Assembly (NCBI GenBank): GCA_027596195.1
Contig: JADGJG010000179.1
Coordinates: 1-33,657 of the forward strand
DNA: 33,657 bases
Reading direction: 5' to 3'
Source of the DNA: Podochytrium sp. JEL0797
Lineage: Eukaryota > Chytridiomycota > Chytridiomycetes > Chytridiales > Chytriomycetaceae
The notes below the pieces were generated by a model that saw only the letters and a program-made list of their open reading frames with translations, ran no database searches and was not told where the DNA came from. The position numbers and the translations under genes are program-made. The stretch's first letter is position 1. Each line of letters starts with the position of its first letter. Below, piece after piece: positions 19,676 through 33,657 of this stretch.

Positions 19676-22600
19676 ATGGACGACAACCCGGACGGACAGG
19701 TGCGCGATCACAGTATTGTTTGTGCTCTAACACCCCTTGCTGTCTTTCCTCCCTTCCTCCAGAAGTTCCCTCCGATAGACATGGACCAGGCCAACCTCCC
19801 GGCGCTGCTCAAAACCTTTTCGTGGACTCGCGCTGCTCCCTTCAAAGAAGAACGCTTCCACAGACAAGTATCAGACAGTATTGGAAACAACTACAGTCCT
19901 CGCGCTTGCGATTTGAATACAAAGTTCATCAACAAGCGATCTGCGCGTGAGTCGTTTTGTCGAATTCCATTCCGATTCTCCGCCACAATACTGACGCGTA
20001 CCAAAACTCAGCCATCCCAGAAACCAGCTTCACATTGCAATCTCAGCATGGTCAGCTGCATCAGACACAGAGTCAGCCACCCCAAAAATCAAGGAGGGTG
20101 AGATACGACTCCACCACTCAAAAGTAAGCAGGTCGTATGCTCGAATCACGCAAAACTGATTCAACGATAAGTAGGGACCACTCCGTCCCCACGAGTCGAC
20201 CACTCAGTCCTGAATCCCGAATCATCAAAGATTATGAAATCTCAGAATACAAACCACCTGTAAAGGGGCCCGAAATCATTCTGGATCCGTACGATCTCGC
20301 CAGCACCAATATTGCCAAAATGCTTACGCCAGAGCAGCGATACTGGTATTACGTGAAAAAGGGTATTCCGAGTGATAGCATTGCTCCAATGGAAGCCAGC
20401 ACCGTCTCGGGAATCCTGAAGCACATCCCCGCCAGATTGTTGGCCACTGACTCCCTCCAGGCGGCCAAGACGGAAATGATTGTCGAAGTTGAGAAAGACT
20501 ATGTAGTTGCATTGAAGCAGTCGATTGTAGACTACATTCTGTTGGACAGGGAAGAGAGGGAGAGGTTGAAGATTCCACCCATGCCAAGTCGCTATGTGCC
20601 GAGAATAGCAAGAGCCCCAGTCCCCTGGCATGACAGCGTGGAAATCGTTAAGGGATTCATGGCCGAGAATTTGTTGATCACCAATCCCGTCATGTCAGAG
20701 TTGTTAGGGATTCACAGTCTGTTCAGCAAGAATCGAATCATTTACACAGACACGTTTGTTCCAGCTGTTTTGCCAATGACGATTGATGATTTTCAGTCAA
20801 CTTTGAGGAATCAGTGTCAGAATTTCAGAGCAAAGCTGTTGAACGAGTTGAGTGATGATTTCGGCGAAATATCCACTTTGACTAAACTTCGGTTCTTTCG
20901 TTATAGATGGATTCCCAATGCGGCCAACATGTTTTTTAATAACAAAGAAACATGGTACTCCATCGCCACCGAGTGCCAAGATGCTGACGTTGGGTTTCGC
21001 CGCCTCGACGCATTTTTCAAATCCGTTGCCACCCTCATGTCAAACCAGCTCTGGAGTTTTGTCGAAACATCCCTCTCGGAATTTGAAGACTTTTTCAACA
21101 AATTCAACACGGCATCCATCGACCTTTCCCTGTTTGTCGTTCGTCTCGTCACTACGGGACCCCAAATCCGTTTTGACCCACCACTTGCCGACCTCGAAAG
21201 CGTTATTCTGAGCGTGTTGGAAGACATGGTCACAGCCACCCACGAGATTCCACGAATCGAGACCAAGCTGTTCACTTCCCTTGCGAATGAGAATCTGATG
21301 TTATCGAGCATGAGTGTGGATGACGATCGCGTCGCGGATGGAAGGTTTTTCAGAGCCATCATTTTGAAAAACACAATTGCCCCGCAAAAGCACCTCATGT
21401 CCTATGACAAGTACAAGCACTTGTTGACGCATAAGGCTGAAAAGAAGATTGACGAGTTCTTGCGCGAGAAGCATGAGTTGGAAGATTACGAAGCAGTTCA
21501 GTACCGTTTCCTCCCGTTTCTTTTTTTCCCTTGTGGCTAAAAAAAGCCCCAAATCACAGGAAATCAAAAAACTTTTGAAAACCGTGGAAGAAATCAATCA
21601 ATGCCCCTCCATCGTTCGATTCAGCATGATCCACCTCGAATGCGACGTTCTCAAAAACGAACTGATCCAAAAAGCAACCGCGTTGATCCAACGCATCGTG
21701 GACCAAGTAGCCGACATGAACCGAAAACAAAACATCACCATTTGCGAGGCATACGAGCGAATCTCGGCGAGAGCCATGAAGATCCCCAACGACACGCTCG
21801 AACTCGTGGAACTCATGAAGTATGTTGAGACGGCCAAGTCAAAGGACGTGATGCTCCTGCGCGATGATATTACAAAGGGAAAGAAGAGGCTGGATTTCTT
21901 GTTGCAGTATGCGTTCTTGTCGGAAGAGGACATCAAGTTGAACGGTGTCACGTTCACTTGGCCCACGCGCATTTTGCCTGTCTTTGAGTTGTCCAAAAAG
22001 AGGATGATTCAAAAGAAGGCAAAGGCTCAAGATGATTTAAAGGCAAAGACTCAACTCACAAGTGATGCAATTGACGAGTGCTTTGAGCAAGCCGTGAAGT
22101 TCCAGGTATTTACTATTTTATCCCCATTCTTCTTTACTTCACTAAACCCCGTCAATTGTACAGGACTATGGTCTGATGAGTGAATTGCCTGAATACATCA
22201 AGAGAATCAAGAAGCTCGAAGAAAAAATGGTCGAACTCAGCGTGACAATGGGCCAAATCAACGCGGAAGAGGAGCTCCTCGACTGGGACAAGACAACCTT
22301 TGAAAAATATCAGCAAATCATCGACACTCTGGATCCCTACAAGAAACTGTGGGAGACAGCGCTCACATACCAGACCGAGAATGCAAAATGGATGAATGGA
22401 CCCTTCAACGAACTCAACGGAGAAGCCGTCGAAGAAGCCGTGGGAACCATGTGGAGGAACATGTTCAAGTTGGTCAAAGTGTTCAACGACCAACCCGTTC
22501 CAAAGAAAGTGGCCGAGCAAATCAAGAACAAGCTCGAAAAGTTCAAAGTGCATCTTCCCTTGATTACTGTGCTCCGGAACCCAGGTCTGCGCGATCGCCA

Positions 22601-25600
22601 CTGGGTCGCCATGACAGAAATTGTGGGCCAAAACATTATGCCAGACGAGAACACATCCTTGACAAAGATTTTGGACCTGAATCTTACTCAGTACCTGACC
22701 CAGTTCGAGACCATCTCAGACGCAGCCTCAAAAGAATTCTCTCTCATGAAGACTTTGGCCAAAATGAAGGACGAGTGGGAGCCTTTGGTATTCACCTGCA
22801 TCGATTACAAGGAGACGGGTACAAAAATTCTCTCATCGTTGGAAGAAGTCCAAGCTTTGCTGGACGACCAAATCGTGAAGGTTCAGACAATGAGAGGATC
22901 TCCATTTGTGAAGCCAATCGAAGAAGAAGTCAAGGCCTGGGAAACGTGCCTCACTACCATCCAGGATATCATCGACTCTTGGCTCAAAGTGCAAGCCACC
23001 TGGCTGTATTTGGAGCCCATTTTTACTTCAGAGGATATCATGGCGCAGATGCCTCAAGAAGGAAAAAAATTCAAGACGGTCGACAAAACATGGAGGGAAA
23101 TCATGTCCACCACGGCCGAAAACCCCAGGATCCTCGCTGTCGCCAACATCCCAGGCATGCTCAAGAGTCTCGTTGACAGTAACGAGCTGTTGGAAGAAAT
23201 TCAAAAGGGACTCAACGACTACCTCGAAAAGAAGCGCTTGTTCTTCCCTCGCTTCTTTTTCCTTTCCAACGACGAGTTGTTGGAAATCTTGGCCGAGACC
23301 AAGGACCCGCTGAGAGTCCAACCCCACTTGAAAAAATGTTTCGAAGGAATCAACAGTTTGACCTTCCAAGACAACACCAAAATCATCGCCATGTGCTCTG
23401 CCGAAAATGAAAAGGTGAAGCTCAAGGAAGTCATTGAGCCTGCGGCAGCCAAGGGAGCTGTAGAAAAATGGCTCCTGCAAGTTGAAAAGGTGATGCAGAG
23501 CTCAGTCCATCAGCAAATTCAACTCGGATTGAAAGCGTACGCCGAGATTCCTCGTGAAAAATGGATTCTCGAGTGGCCAGGCCAAGTCGTTATCTGCGTC
23601 AGTCAAATATTTTGGACCAAGGAAGTTACTGAGGCAATCCGAAAAGGAGGAGTTGCTGGTTTGAAATTGTACAAGGAGCTTTGCACCAAACAGTTAGAAC
23701 AGACCGTTGCCTTGGTTCGAGGAGACTTGAGCCCCATGGCTCGTATGACATTGTCGGCTTTGGTCGTTATTGATGTGCACGCACGAGATGTTGTGGGGGA
23801 TCTGGAAAAATCAGGAACCACTGAAGAGAATGACTTCTCGTGGCTCTCTCAACTCAGATACTACTGGGAGTCGGACGAGGTCTACGTTCGCATGATTAAT
23901 GCCACAATCAAATATGGCCACGAGTACCTAGGAAACAGTTCTCGTTTGGTGATTACTCCCCTGACAGACAGATGTTATCGAACTTTGATTGGAGCCATTG
24001 ACTTGAATTTGGGAGGAGCCCCCGAAGGTTTGTTGGACTGTTAATCTACCACATTTGATTTGCTTTCCTAAATGCATTTTGTGAAAACGCAGGACCCGCT
24101 GGTACTGGCAAGACGGAAACGACAAAAGATTTGGCGAAAGCCATTGCAAAGCAGTGTGTCGTATTCAACTGCTCTGACGGATTGGATTACATTGCCATGG
24201 GCAAGTTCTTCAAGGGACTCGCTTCCTCTGGAGCTTGGGCGTGTTTTGACGAGTTCAATCGTATCGATTTGGAAGTACTGTCTGTCGTTGCTCAGCAAGT
24301 GTTGACGATTCAGCGAGCTGTAGCAGCAAAGCTCGACAAGTTTGTCTTTGAAGGAACTACGATGTCGTTGAACCGTGGGTGTTCCGCCTTTATTACCATG
24401 AATCCTGGATATGCTGGACGTTCCGAGTTGCCTGATAATTTGAAAGCCCTGTTCCGACCAGTGGCTATGATGGTTCGACTCTTCAGTATATTTTAAACTT
24501 GTTCGCTTACCACTTCACGCGCTTTAGGTTCCTGATTATGGATTGATTGCCGAGATTTCGCTATATTCGTTTGGATTCGTGGAAGCCAGAACTCTGGCTC
24601 GCAAAATTGTCGCAACCTACAAGCTGTGTTCGGAACAACTCTCTTCGCAAGATCACTATGACTACGGTATGCGTGCCGTCAAGGCCGTTCTTACGGCTGC
24701 CGGAAATTTGAAAATCAGATACCCTGGAGAAAACGAGCACATTATCATGTTGCGCTCCATCAATGATGTCAACTTGGCCAAATTCTTATCTCAGGATGTT
24801 CCCTTGTTCAACGCCATTCTGGCCGACTTGTTCCCTAAAGTTGTGCTTCCAACGCCAGACTACAGATATCTCTTGGCCGCCATCAACGAGAATTTAGTCA
24901 AAATGAATTTGCAGCCCGTCAGCACGTTTGTTGAAAAGATTATTCAGACATACGAAATGATGTGTATTCGTCACGGATATATGATTGGTAAGAAACTTTA
25001 TGGTCAATTTGTTGTCGAGAGCTAACGAAATACAACCAGTCGGGCAGCCATGGTCAGGAAAAACGACAGTCTATCGCGTCCTTGCCCAAGCCCTATCCGA
25101 CCTCAGCGAGCGCGGCCAAAACGAAAAAAAGGTTGAGTACAAAGTTCTCAACCCCAAATCAATCACCATGGGACAACTGTACGGGCAATTTGACCCCGTC
25201 ACGCACGAGTGGACCGATGGTGTTTTGGCCAACAGTTTCCGTGCATTTGCACAGCAAGGAACGGTTGAAAGGAAATGGGTCATTTTCGATGGAGTGAGTT
25301 TATGGTTTCTTTTTGTCTCGTGATTTGGAATGATTGAATCTTTTTTTGTTAGCCTGTCGATGCCATTTGGATTGAAAATATGAACACGGTACTTGATGAC
25401 AACAAGAAGCTGTGTTTAACAAGTGGTGAAATCATGTCCATGTCTTCCACTATGAGCATTCAATTCGAAGTAGGCGATTTAGCCGTGGCTTCCCCAGCCA
25501 CTGTATCTCGTTGCGGGATGATTTACATGGAGCCAAATGGACTTGGTTGGAGAGCAGTGGTTACTTCATGGCTCAAGACACTGCCAAAAGCGATCCCACC

Positions 25601-28600
25601 TGAACTCATTGATGTCATTCAGAAAATGTTTGACTGGTTGGTGCCGCCAACATTGGAGTTTGTGAAAAACGAATGCCGAGAGCTTCTCACGACCGCAGAT
25701 ATTAACATGACATACACTCTCATGAATCTGATGTCATGCCAATTGGATGAATACGCAACCATCTCGGAATTGACCAAAGTCAATGATGATCAGCAAATCG
25801 CGGTTAACATCGGAACAGTATGGATCACAACTGCCTTCCTATTTTCATCCGTTTGGTCCCTCGGTGGCACGCTGGATGGAGACTCGAGAAAGAAGTTTGA
25901 TTACTTCTTCAGACAACTGCTGGACAATCAGATCAAGAATTCGGAAATGCCCGATGGATTGAGGATTGACAAGCCGATTCCTGGAGCTGGCCTCGTGTAC
26001 GACTATGTGTTCGAAAGGGAGAAGAAGTTTGGAGGATCGTGGAAATTATGGGTCGACACGATTCCAAAGTTTGACATTGCCCCGAAAACGAAATTCAACT
26101 CAATCACGGTGCCAACTATCGACACTGCCAGATACAGTTACATTTTGGACTTGTTTATTACTCACAACAAGCAAGTTTTGTTTGTTGGGCCAACTGGAAC
26201 GGGAAAGTCAGTCTACATCAACAACAAACTTCTCAAGGGCCTGCCGACCAACAAATACACTCCAGTTTTTATCAACTTCTCGGCCCAAACGAGTGCAAAC
26301 CAAACCCAAGACATCATTCTCTCAAAGTTGGACAAGCGGAGGCGAGGAGTCTTCGGGCCTGCTCATGGTTTGAAAGCTGTCATCTTTGTGGATGATTTGA
26401 ACATGCCAGCAAGAGAAAAGTACGGAGCTCAACCACCAATTGAGCTTCTTCGTCAATGGATGGACCACGGAATGTGGTACGACCTGAAGGACACAAGCTC
26501 CATGCAGCTAGTTGACATTCAGTTTGTCTGCGCAATGGGACCCCCTGGTGGTGGCCGTAACCCCGTGACAAACCGGTTCCTGAGGCATTTGAATACTATC
26601 GGAATCACCAATTTCGACGAGCCGACCATGAAGGGGATTTTCACGACAATCGTCGAATGGCATCTAACTTCCAACAACTTCCCCGCTTCCGTGATTGCAC
26701 TCAAAAATGCACTTGTCTCTGCAACATTGGAAGTATACAACAGTTCCATTGAGAATCTCCTTCCCACTCCTCTCAAATCACACTACTTGTTCAATTTGCG
26801 TGATTTTGCCAGAGTAGTTCAGGGGTTGTTGCTAGCCGCACCAGAAAAGTTTGGCGATCCAGCAAAAATGACTAGACTGTGGTGCCACGAAGCCTACCGT
26901 GTCTTTTATGATAGATTGGTTGATGACGCCGATCGCGGCTGGTTCTTCGTTTCCATCCAAGACATTCTCACTCGGCACTTTGGAACCAGATTCAACGACA
27001 TCTTCAACCACTTGGATTCAAACAAGGACGGAAAAATTGAAGATGATGACATGAGATCGCTGATGTTTGGTGACTTTATCGTCCCCAATGCAGCAATCAA
27101 GTATTACGATGAGGTTATGGACGTCTTGGCCGTGGCAGACATTGTGAAGCAGCAGCTTGATGAGTACAATCAAATCACGAAAGCGCCAATGAACTTGGTC
27201 ATTTTCCGATTCGCAATCGAGCATGTTTCGAGAATCTCTCGAATCCTCAAGCAACCGGGAGGGCACGCTTTGCTCGTGGGTGTGGGAGGAAGTGGGCGTC
27301 AATCGTTGACCAAGTTGGCAGCCTATATGTGTGAATACATGGTATTCCAAGTTGAAATCAGCAAAAGTTATGGTTTGAATGAATGGCGGGAGGACCTTAA
27401 AAAATTCCTCATCAAATCCGGAGCCGAAGGCAACCCCGCCGTATTCTTGTTCAGTGATACTCAACTCCAGCTCGAAAGCTTCTTGGAAGATATCAACAAC
27501 ATGCTCAATACGGGAGAAGTTCCGAATATCTTCCCATCAGATGAAAAGGCCGCCGTGATCGAAACAGTCCGGACAGCGTTGACCAAGGAAAATCCAAAGC
27601 TGGACGCTAGTCCGGCTGCATTGTATAGTCAGTTTATTGCAAGATGCAAGGAGAATTTGCATATTGTCCTGTGCATGTCCCCCATTGGCGATGCCTTCAG
27701 GAATAGGTTGAGAATGTTCCCGTCTCTCGTCAATTGTTGCACAATCGACTGGTTCCAAGTGTGGCCAGATGACGCCCTTCAAATCGTTGCCATGAAATTC
27801 TTGGAAGACTTGGAGTTGACGGATGCGGTCCGTCCTCGGGTGGTTGTCATGTGCAAGGAGTTCCACAAGGGAGCAAGAATTCTGTCCGAAAAGTACTTTG
27901 AGGGTCTCCGACGACACAACTATGTTACACCGACCAGTTACTTGGAGCTGATTCAAACATACAAGAAGCTACTGGATCAGAAGCGTAAGGAAATCAATGC
28001 ACTTCGTCAGAGATACGAGGTTGGTTTGGACCAATTGGCGTCTGCGGCTTCTCAGGTCGGAACAATGCAAATCGAGCTGCACGCTTTGCAACCGCAGCTG
28101 ATTGTGACTCAAAAAGAGACGGATCAAATCATGGAAGTCATTGCAAGAGAGTCTATTGATGTTGAAAAGAAACGAGCCCTGGTCAAGATTGATGAGGCCG
28201 TGGCCAACAAGAAGGCGTCGGAGGCCAAAGCAATCAAAGAAGAGTGTGAGGCTGATCTTGCGGAAGCGATTCCTGCACTTGAGAGCGCTCTTGAAGCCTT
28301 GGATACCTTAAAACCACAGGATATTACGGTCGTCAAATCCATGAAATCTCCTCCCGGAGCAGTAAAGTTGGTCATGGAAGCAATTTGCATCATGAAAGGA
28401 ATCAAGCCCGCGAGAATCAAGGACCCAGGAGGTTCCGGAAAAATGGTATTGTTCTTTTAGACTGCTTGAGACTCGTTTCTAACTTTGTAATCAGGTTGAA
28501 GATTTCTGGGGCCCCGCTCAAAAGCTTCTCAGTGACTCCCACTTTTTGCAAGGACTGCGAACCTACGACAAGGACAACATTGACCCCAAAATCATTGAAA

Positions 28601-31600
28601 AGATTCGAAAAACGTACACCTGCAACCCAGATTTCGATCCAAACATTGTTAAAAACTCGTCAGGAGCTGCCGAGGGTCTCTGTAAATGGGTACGTGCTTT
28701 GGACAAGTACGATGTCGTTGCAAAGGTTGTCGGTCCCAAGAAAGAGTCTTTGGCAAAGGCCGAAGGAGAGCTGGCCGTTGAAATGGCGAAATTGAACTCG
28801 AAGCGCGCTGAACTGAAAGAGGTCGAGGATAAAATGTTTGCACTGGAGTCCAACTTCACCATCATGACTGCCAAGAAAGCAGAATTGGAGCAACAAGTTG
28901 ATTTGTGTGGTAAAAAGTTGGTTCGAGCCGAAAAGCTTATTGGTGGACTCGGAGGTGAAAAGGACAGATGGGGTGAAGCGGCAAAAACATTGTCTGTCAC
29001 GTACAACAACTTGACAGGAGATGTCTTGTTGTCATCAGCAGTGATTGCATACCTGGGTGCATTTACGAGCGCCTACAGACAGATTTGTCTCACGGACTGG
29101 AACGAAAAATGTCTGGCCAACAAAATCCCTTGCTCTGGAGCCTTTTCGCTAGTTTCTACGCTCGGTGATCCTATTCAGCTTCGTGCTTGGAGTCTTGCTG
29201 GACTTCCGAACGACAGCTTCTCCAGCGACAACGGAATCATCTCAACAAAAACGCGTCGATGGCCGCTCTTTATCGATCCACAGGGCCAAGCAAATAAGTG
29301 GGTGAAGAATATGGAAAAGCAGAATCGCTTGGCGGTTATCAAGCTTTCGGATGGGGATTACGTTCGTCAGTTGGAAAATGCAATTCAGTTCGGAACACCC
29401 GTCTTGCTGGAGAATATTGGCGAAGAAGTGGACTCTGTGCTAGAACCTTTATTGACCAAGCAGATATTCAAGCAAAGTGGTGTGCTTTGCATCAAGTTGG
29501 GAGAAGCCGTCATTGAATATTCACCCGACTTTCGGTTCTACATCACTACAAAGCTACGAAACCCACACTACTTGCCCGAACTGTCTACAAAAGTCACAAT
29601 TGTGAACTTTATGATTACTCCCGAGGGACTTGAGGACCAACTTCTTGGTATCGTGGCAGCAAGAGAAAGGCCAGAGCTCGAGGAAGAGAAAAATCGACTC
29701 GTGCTCGCTTCTGCATCCAACAAAAAGCAACTCAAAGAGATTGAAGACAAAATCCTCGCGATTTTGTCCAACAGTCAGGGCAACCTGTTGGACGACTCTT
29801 CGGCCATTGATGCCCTCACAAGCTCCAAGATTCTGTCAGACGACATTGCTCAGAAGCAAAAGATTGCCGAAGAAACGGAGAAGCAGATTGATATCACACG
29901 CCAGGGCTATCGACCGATTGCTTTCCACTCGTCCATTCTGTACTTTGTCATTGCAGACCTTGCCAACATTGAGCCAATGTACCAGTACTCGCTGTTGTGG
30001 TTCGTCAACTTGTTCTTGCAATCGATTGCCGATTCACAAAAATCGGAAGAGTTGGCCGTTCGCATTGAGAATTTGAGGAATCACTTCACTTACTCCCTGT
30101 ACGTCAACGTATGTCGATCACTCTTCAAAAAGGACAAGCTGCTCTTTAGTTTCTTGCTGTGCATTGGTCTCATGAAGGGTCGAAACGAAGTTGAAATTGA
30201 CGAGTGGATGTTCCTGCTGACAGGTGGTGTGGGCGTGGACCCGAACCTGCCAGCAAATCCGGATCCCAAATGGCTTAGTGAAAAATCGTGGGGTGAAATT
30301 TGCCGTTTCTCCAACTTGCCGGCATTTGGCAAGTTTGGTGAAAGTTTCAGATCTCTTATCACAGAATGGAAGGTTGTCTACGATTCAACGGATCCAAGCA
30401 AAGAAAAGTATCCGGGTGGTTGGGACGAGCGCCTTTCAGCGCTTCAAAAACTGGTTGTATTGAGAATGATTCGTCCCGACAAGCTTGTCCCTGGAATCAC
30501 AGACTTCGTCAAGGGAAAAATGGGTGCGAAATTCATTGAACCACCTCAGTTTGATTTGGCTGCTCCATATGCCGACTCGAACAATTGCGCTCCGTTGATT
30601 TTCATTTTGAGTCCTGGAGTGGACCCAATGGCACAGTAAGTTTATAACGGAGGCAATCCTTTCATTTTTGACTTACTCATCCAAAACAGATTATTGAAAT
30701 TTGCCGAGAGCAAAGGATTTATCGGAAACAAATGTACCAGTATTTCTCTGGGCCAAGGTAACTCTCCCCTCTGAATTTTCGAAGAGCAAAACTTGACCTC
30801 GCGCAACCATTAGGTCAAGGTCCCATCGCAGCAGGAATGATCCGTCAAGGAATTAAATCCGGCTTCTGGGTCGTTCTCCAAAACTGCCACTTGGCCGTAT
30901 CTTGGCTCCCGTCGCTCGAAAAAATCTGCGAGGACCTCACACCGGACGGGACTCACAAGGAGTTCCGGTTATGGCTCACATCTTATCCATCCGACAAGTT
31001 CCCTGTTACGCTCCTTCAAAACGGTGTCAAGATGACCAACGAGCCTCCTGCAGGATTGCGTGCGAACCTGTTGCGGTCGTACACGAGTGACCCCATTTCG
31101 GACGAATCCTTCTTCCGTGGGGTCAAAAAGTCGAATGAAGCGAGTTGGGAAAAGATGCTGTTTGGATTGTGCTTCTTCCATGCTCTGATTCAGGTTTGTA
31201 AATGGATCACTTTAGGTCGCGCCAAATCTGCGATTCTCACAGCAAACCAAACAGGAACGCCGAAACTTTGGTCCGTTGGGATGGAATATCCCATACGAGT
31301 TTAATGAATCGGATCTAAGAATGAGTGTTCGCCAGCTTCAAAAGGTAATAATTGAAAAGTCGCAATATGATGGCTATTTTGCTCACGATTCCGTTTTTTC
31401 CAGTTCCTCAACGAATACGACGAGGTCCCTTGGAAAGCTCTCCAATATTTGGCCGGTGAATGCAACTACGGAGGTCGTGTCACAGACACCATGGACAGAC
31501 GATGCTTGATATCCCTCCTCACCATCTTTTACACTCCCGAGGTTCTCGACGACTCATACCACCTGAGTCCTTCCGGTCTCTACGTCGCACCTCCAAAAGG

Positions 31601-32761
31601 ATCCTTTGACAGCTACCTCTTGTACATCAAAGCTCTCCCATCAACGCAGCACCCAGAAGTCTTTGGAATGCACGAAAACGCCGACATTTCCAAAGACTTG
31701 CAAGAAACAAACCTCCTCATTTCATCCGTGTTGCTCACCCAAGCCCGCGTATCGAGTGGCGGCGGGAAATCGGGAGACGACATTACGCGCGATATCGCGT
31801 CAGGTATCCTTGCGAGCTTGCCGCCCGATTTCAACATTGAAGGCATCCAAAAAATTTTCCCGGTCATGTACGAAGAAAGCATGAACACGGTGTTGATTCA
31901 GGAATGCGTGCGGTTCAACCGGCTGCTGATTATTATTCGTCAGAGTCTGCAAAATGTCATCAAGGCGCTCAAAGGTCTCGTGGTCATGTCGAAAGAGTTC
32001 GAGGAGCTTGTGGTTAGTTTGACATTGAATCGGATTCCGGATATGTGGGCTGGAAAGTCGTATCCTTCTTTGAAGCCATTGGTTCGTACTTTTTTTGAAT
32101 GAGGGATAAATCTGCGAAAATTTTGGCCTAATTTTTTCCTCCTCAATTAGGGATCTTATGTTTCCGATTTCGTAGCAAGGCTAAAGTTTTTGCAAATGTG
32201 GATTGACAAGGGATCCGCGCCAACCGTGTTTTGGATTTCCGGATTCTACTTTACCCAATCCTTCTTGACAGGTTTGTGATCTGCGTGCATATTTTTCTCC
32301 TTCAACTCACTCATTTCAAAAAAAATCCAGGAACCCTCCAAAACTACGCCAGAAAATACATGCTCCCCATCGACCTACTCGCCATCAAATTCACCGTCAT
32401 GAGCCAAGACGACTACGATACCCCACCCCTCGACGGAGTCTACATCCGCGGTCTCTACCTCGAAGGCGCACGGTGGGACCGTGAGACAAACGAACTCGGT
32501 GAATCTCATCTCAAACAACTCACGGATTTGATGCCAGTGGTGTTGGCGACCCCGATTTTGAACGACGATCCAGAGTTTATTCGGCTCAAGGACGCGTGTT
32601 ATGATTGTCCAGTGTATAAGACGAGTGCGAGGAGGGGTACGTTGAGTACGACGGGGCATTCGACTAATTTTGTAATGATGATTGCGTTGACAACGTCGTT
32701 GCCTGCGAGGTATTGGGTGAATCGGGGTGTGGCGGTAGTTTTGCAGCTTTCAGAATCGTAA
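19676..32761 (+). CDS. Axonemal dynein heavy chain, inner-arm DNAH7/DNAH3/DNAH12-like
   Basis: Seventeen exons: 19676-19699, 19763-19946, 20012-20123, 20172-21495, 21560-22105, 22164-24027, 24093-24472, 24528-24987, 25040-25293, 25353-28445, 28495-30635, 30690-30757, 30814-31193, 31255-31344, 31404-32081, 32151-32271, 32331-32761. All phases agree, giving 4049 residues. The tail and linker span about 1-1350. P-loops are AAA1 GPAGTGKT (1352-1359), AAA2 GQPWSGKT (1633-1640), AAA3 GPTGTGKS (1995-2002) and AAA4 GVGGSGRQS (from 2359). Walker B elements include CFDEFNRID in AAA1 and FVDDLNMP in AAA3. An EF-hand-like loop starts at D2271. Stalk coiled coils and the microtubule-binding domain lie at about 2590-2900. 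The C-terminus [13 protein letters not shown] is typical of the family. The motor walks on doublet microtubules to bend the flagellum. The length and EF-hand suggest a single-headed inner-arm dynein. The exon 4 donor is GTTCAG, chosen because it alone gives EDYEAEIKKLLK in frame. Confidence 0.95.
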
Positions 32762-32772
32762 ATTTAGAGAAA

Positions 32773-32778
32773 AATAAA
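32773..32778 (+). terminator. AATAAA poly(A) signal of dynein
   Basis: AATAAA lies 12 bp after the dynein stop, within the 51-bp convergent gap to QPRT. Confidence 0.6.
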
Positions 32779-32792
32779 GGAAAGAAGTGGTT

Positions 32793-32798
32793 TTTATT
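32793..32798 (-). terminator. AATAAA poly(A) signal of QPRT
   Basis: On the minus strand AATAAA lies 15 bp past the QPRT stop. Its cleavage site would fall close to or inside the dynein signal, so the two transcripts probably overlap at their 3' ends. Confidence 0.55.
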
Positions 32799-32812
32799 GT
32801 TCAATTTGAAAG

Positions 32813-33657
<845 letters not shown>

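Noticed and set aside
21496..21559. Alternative dynein intron using GTACCG at 21501
   Set aside because: With the acceptor at 21559 it gives the wrong phase and an early stop. With the acceptor at 21546 it keeps phase but inserts HPKSQ into a conserved helix. The GTTCAG donor at 21496 gives the family-like EDYEAEIKK.

Overview
The window comes from a compact eukaryotic genome, most likely a zoosporic (chytrid-type) fungus. Every confident gene is split by short GT-AG introns of about 45-110 nt, many with a CTAAC/CTGAC-like branch site. Intergenic gaps are mostly 10-150 bp. An axonemal dynein heavy chain implies a motile flagellum, while short introns and dense packing are fungus-like. The lineage is inferred; no rRNA or other marker is present. 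Exon boundaries were set by eye from splice sites, reading-frame phase and, where possible, protein-family conservation.

Layout: 1-1460 holds no gene I can support. 1461-2789 (+) is a 3'-5' exonuclease-like locus with its motif II and motif III segments each present twice and with broken frames. 2876-5028 (+) is a six-exon SET-domain lysine methyltransferase-like gene. 5117-6540 (-) is a cysteine-rich single-pass membrane protein with tandem repeats. 6684-7658 (+) is an unrecognised 281-residue protein. 7706-14354 (+) is a 24-exon MER3/HFM1 meiotic DNA helicase. 14452-15706 (+) is a Ser/Pro-rich protein. 15719-18729 (-) is an unrecognised multipass membrane protein. 18798-19630 (-) is MMADHC, a cobalamin-trafficking protein. 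19676-32761 (+) is a 17-exon axonemal dynein heavy chain of 4049 residues. 32813 to the right edge (-) is the 3' part of quinolinate phosphoribosyltransferase. The window ends in a C-rich tract.

The genes do not form one pathway. Themes are flagellar motility (dynein), meiotic crossover formation (MER3), B12 handling (MMADHC), NAD synthesis (QPRT), protein methylation (SET) and surface or membrane proteins. The most interesting points are: the N-N-C-C arrangement of the duplicated exonuclease; the 45-bp head-to-head start region shared by MMADHC and dynein; a TTTCAA box abutting the start codon of four genes; MMADHC itself, if the host is a fungus; introns placed at two dynein P-loops; and two uncharacterised membrane proteins, one built of Cys repeats. 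I did not find a clearly new multi-gene system.
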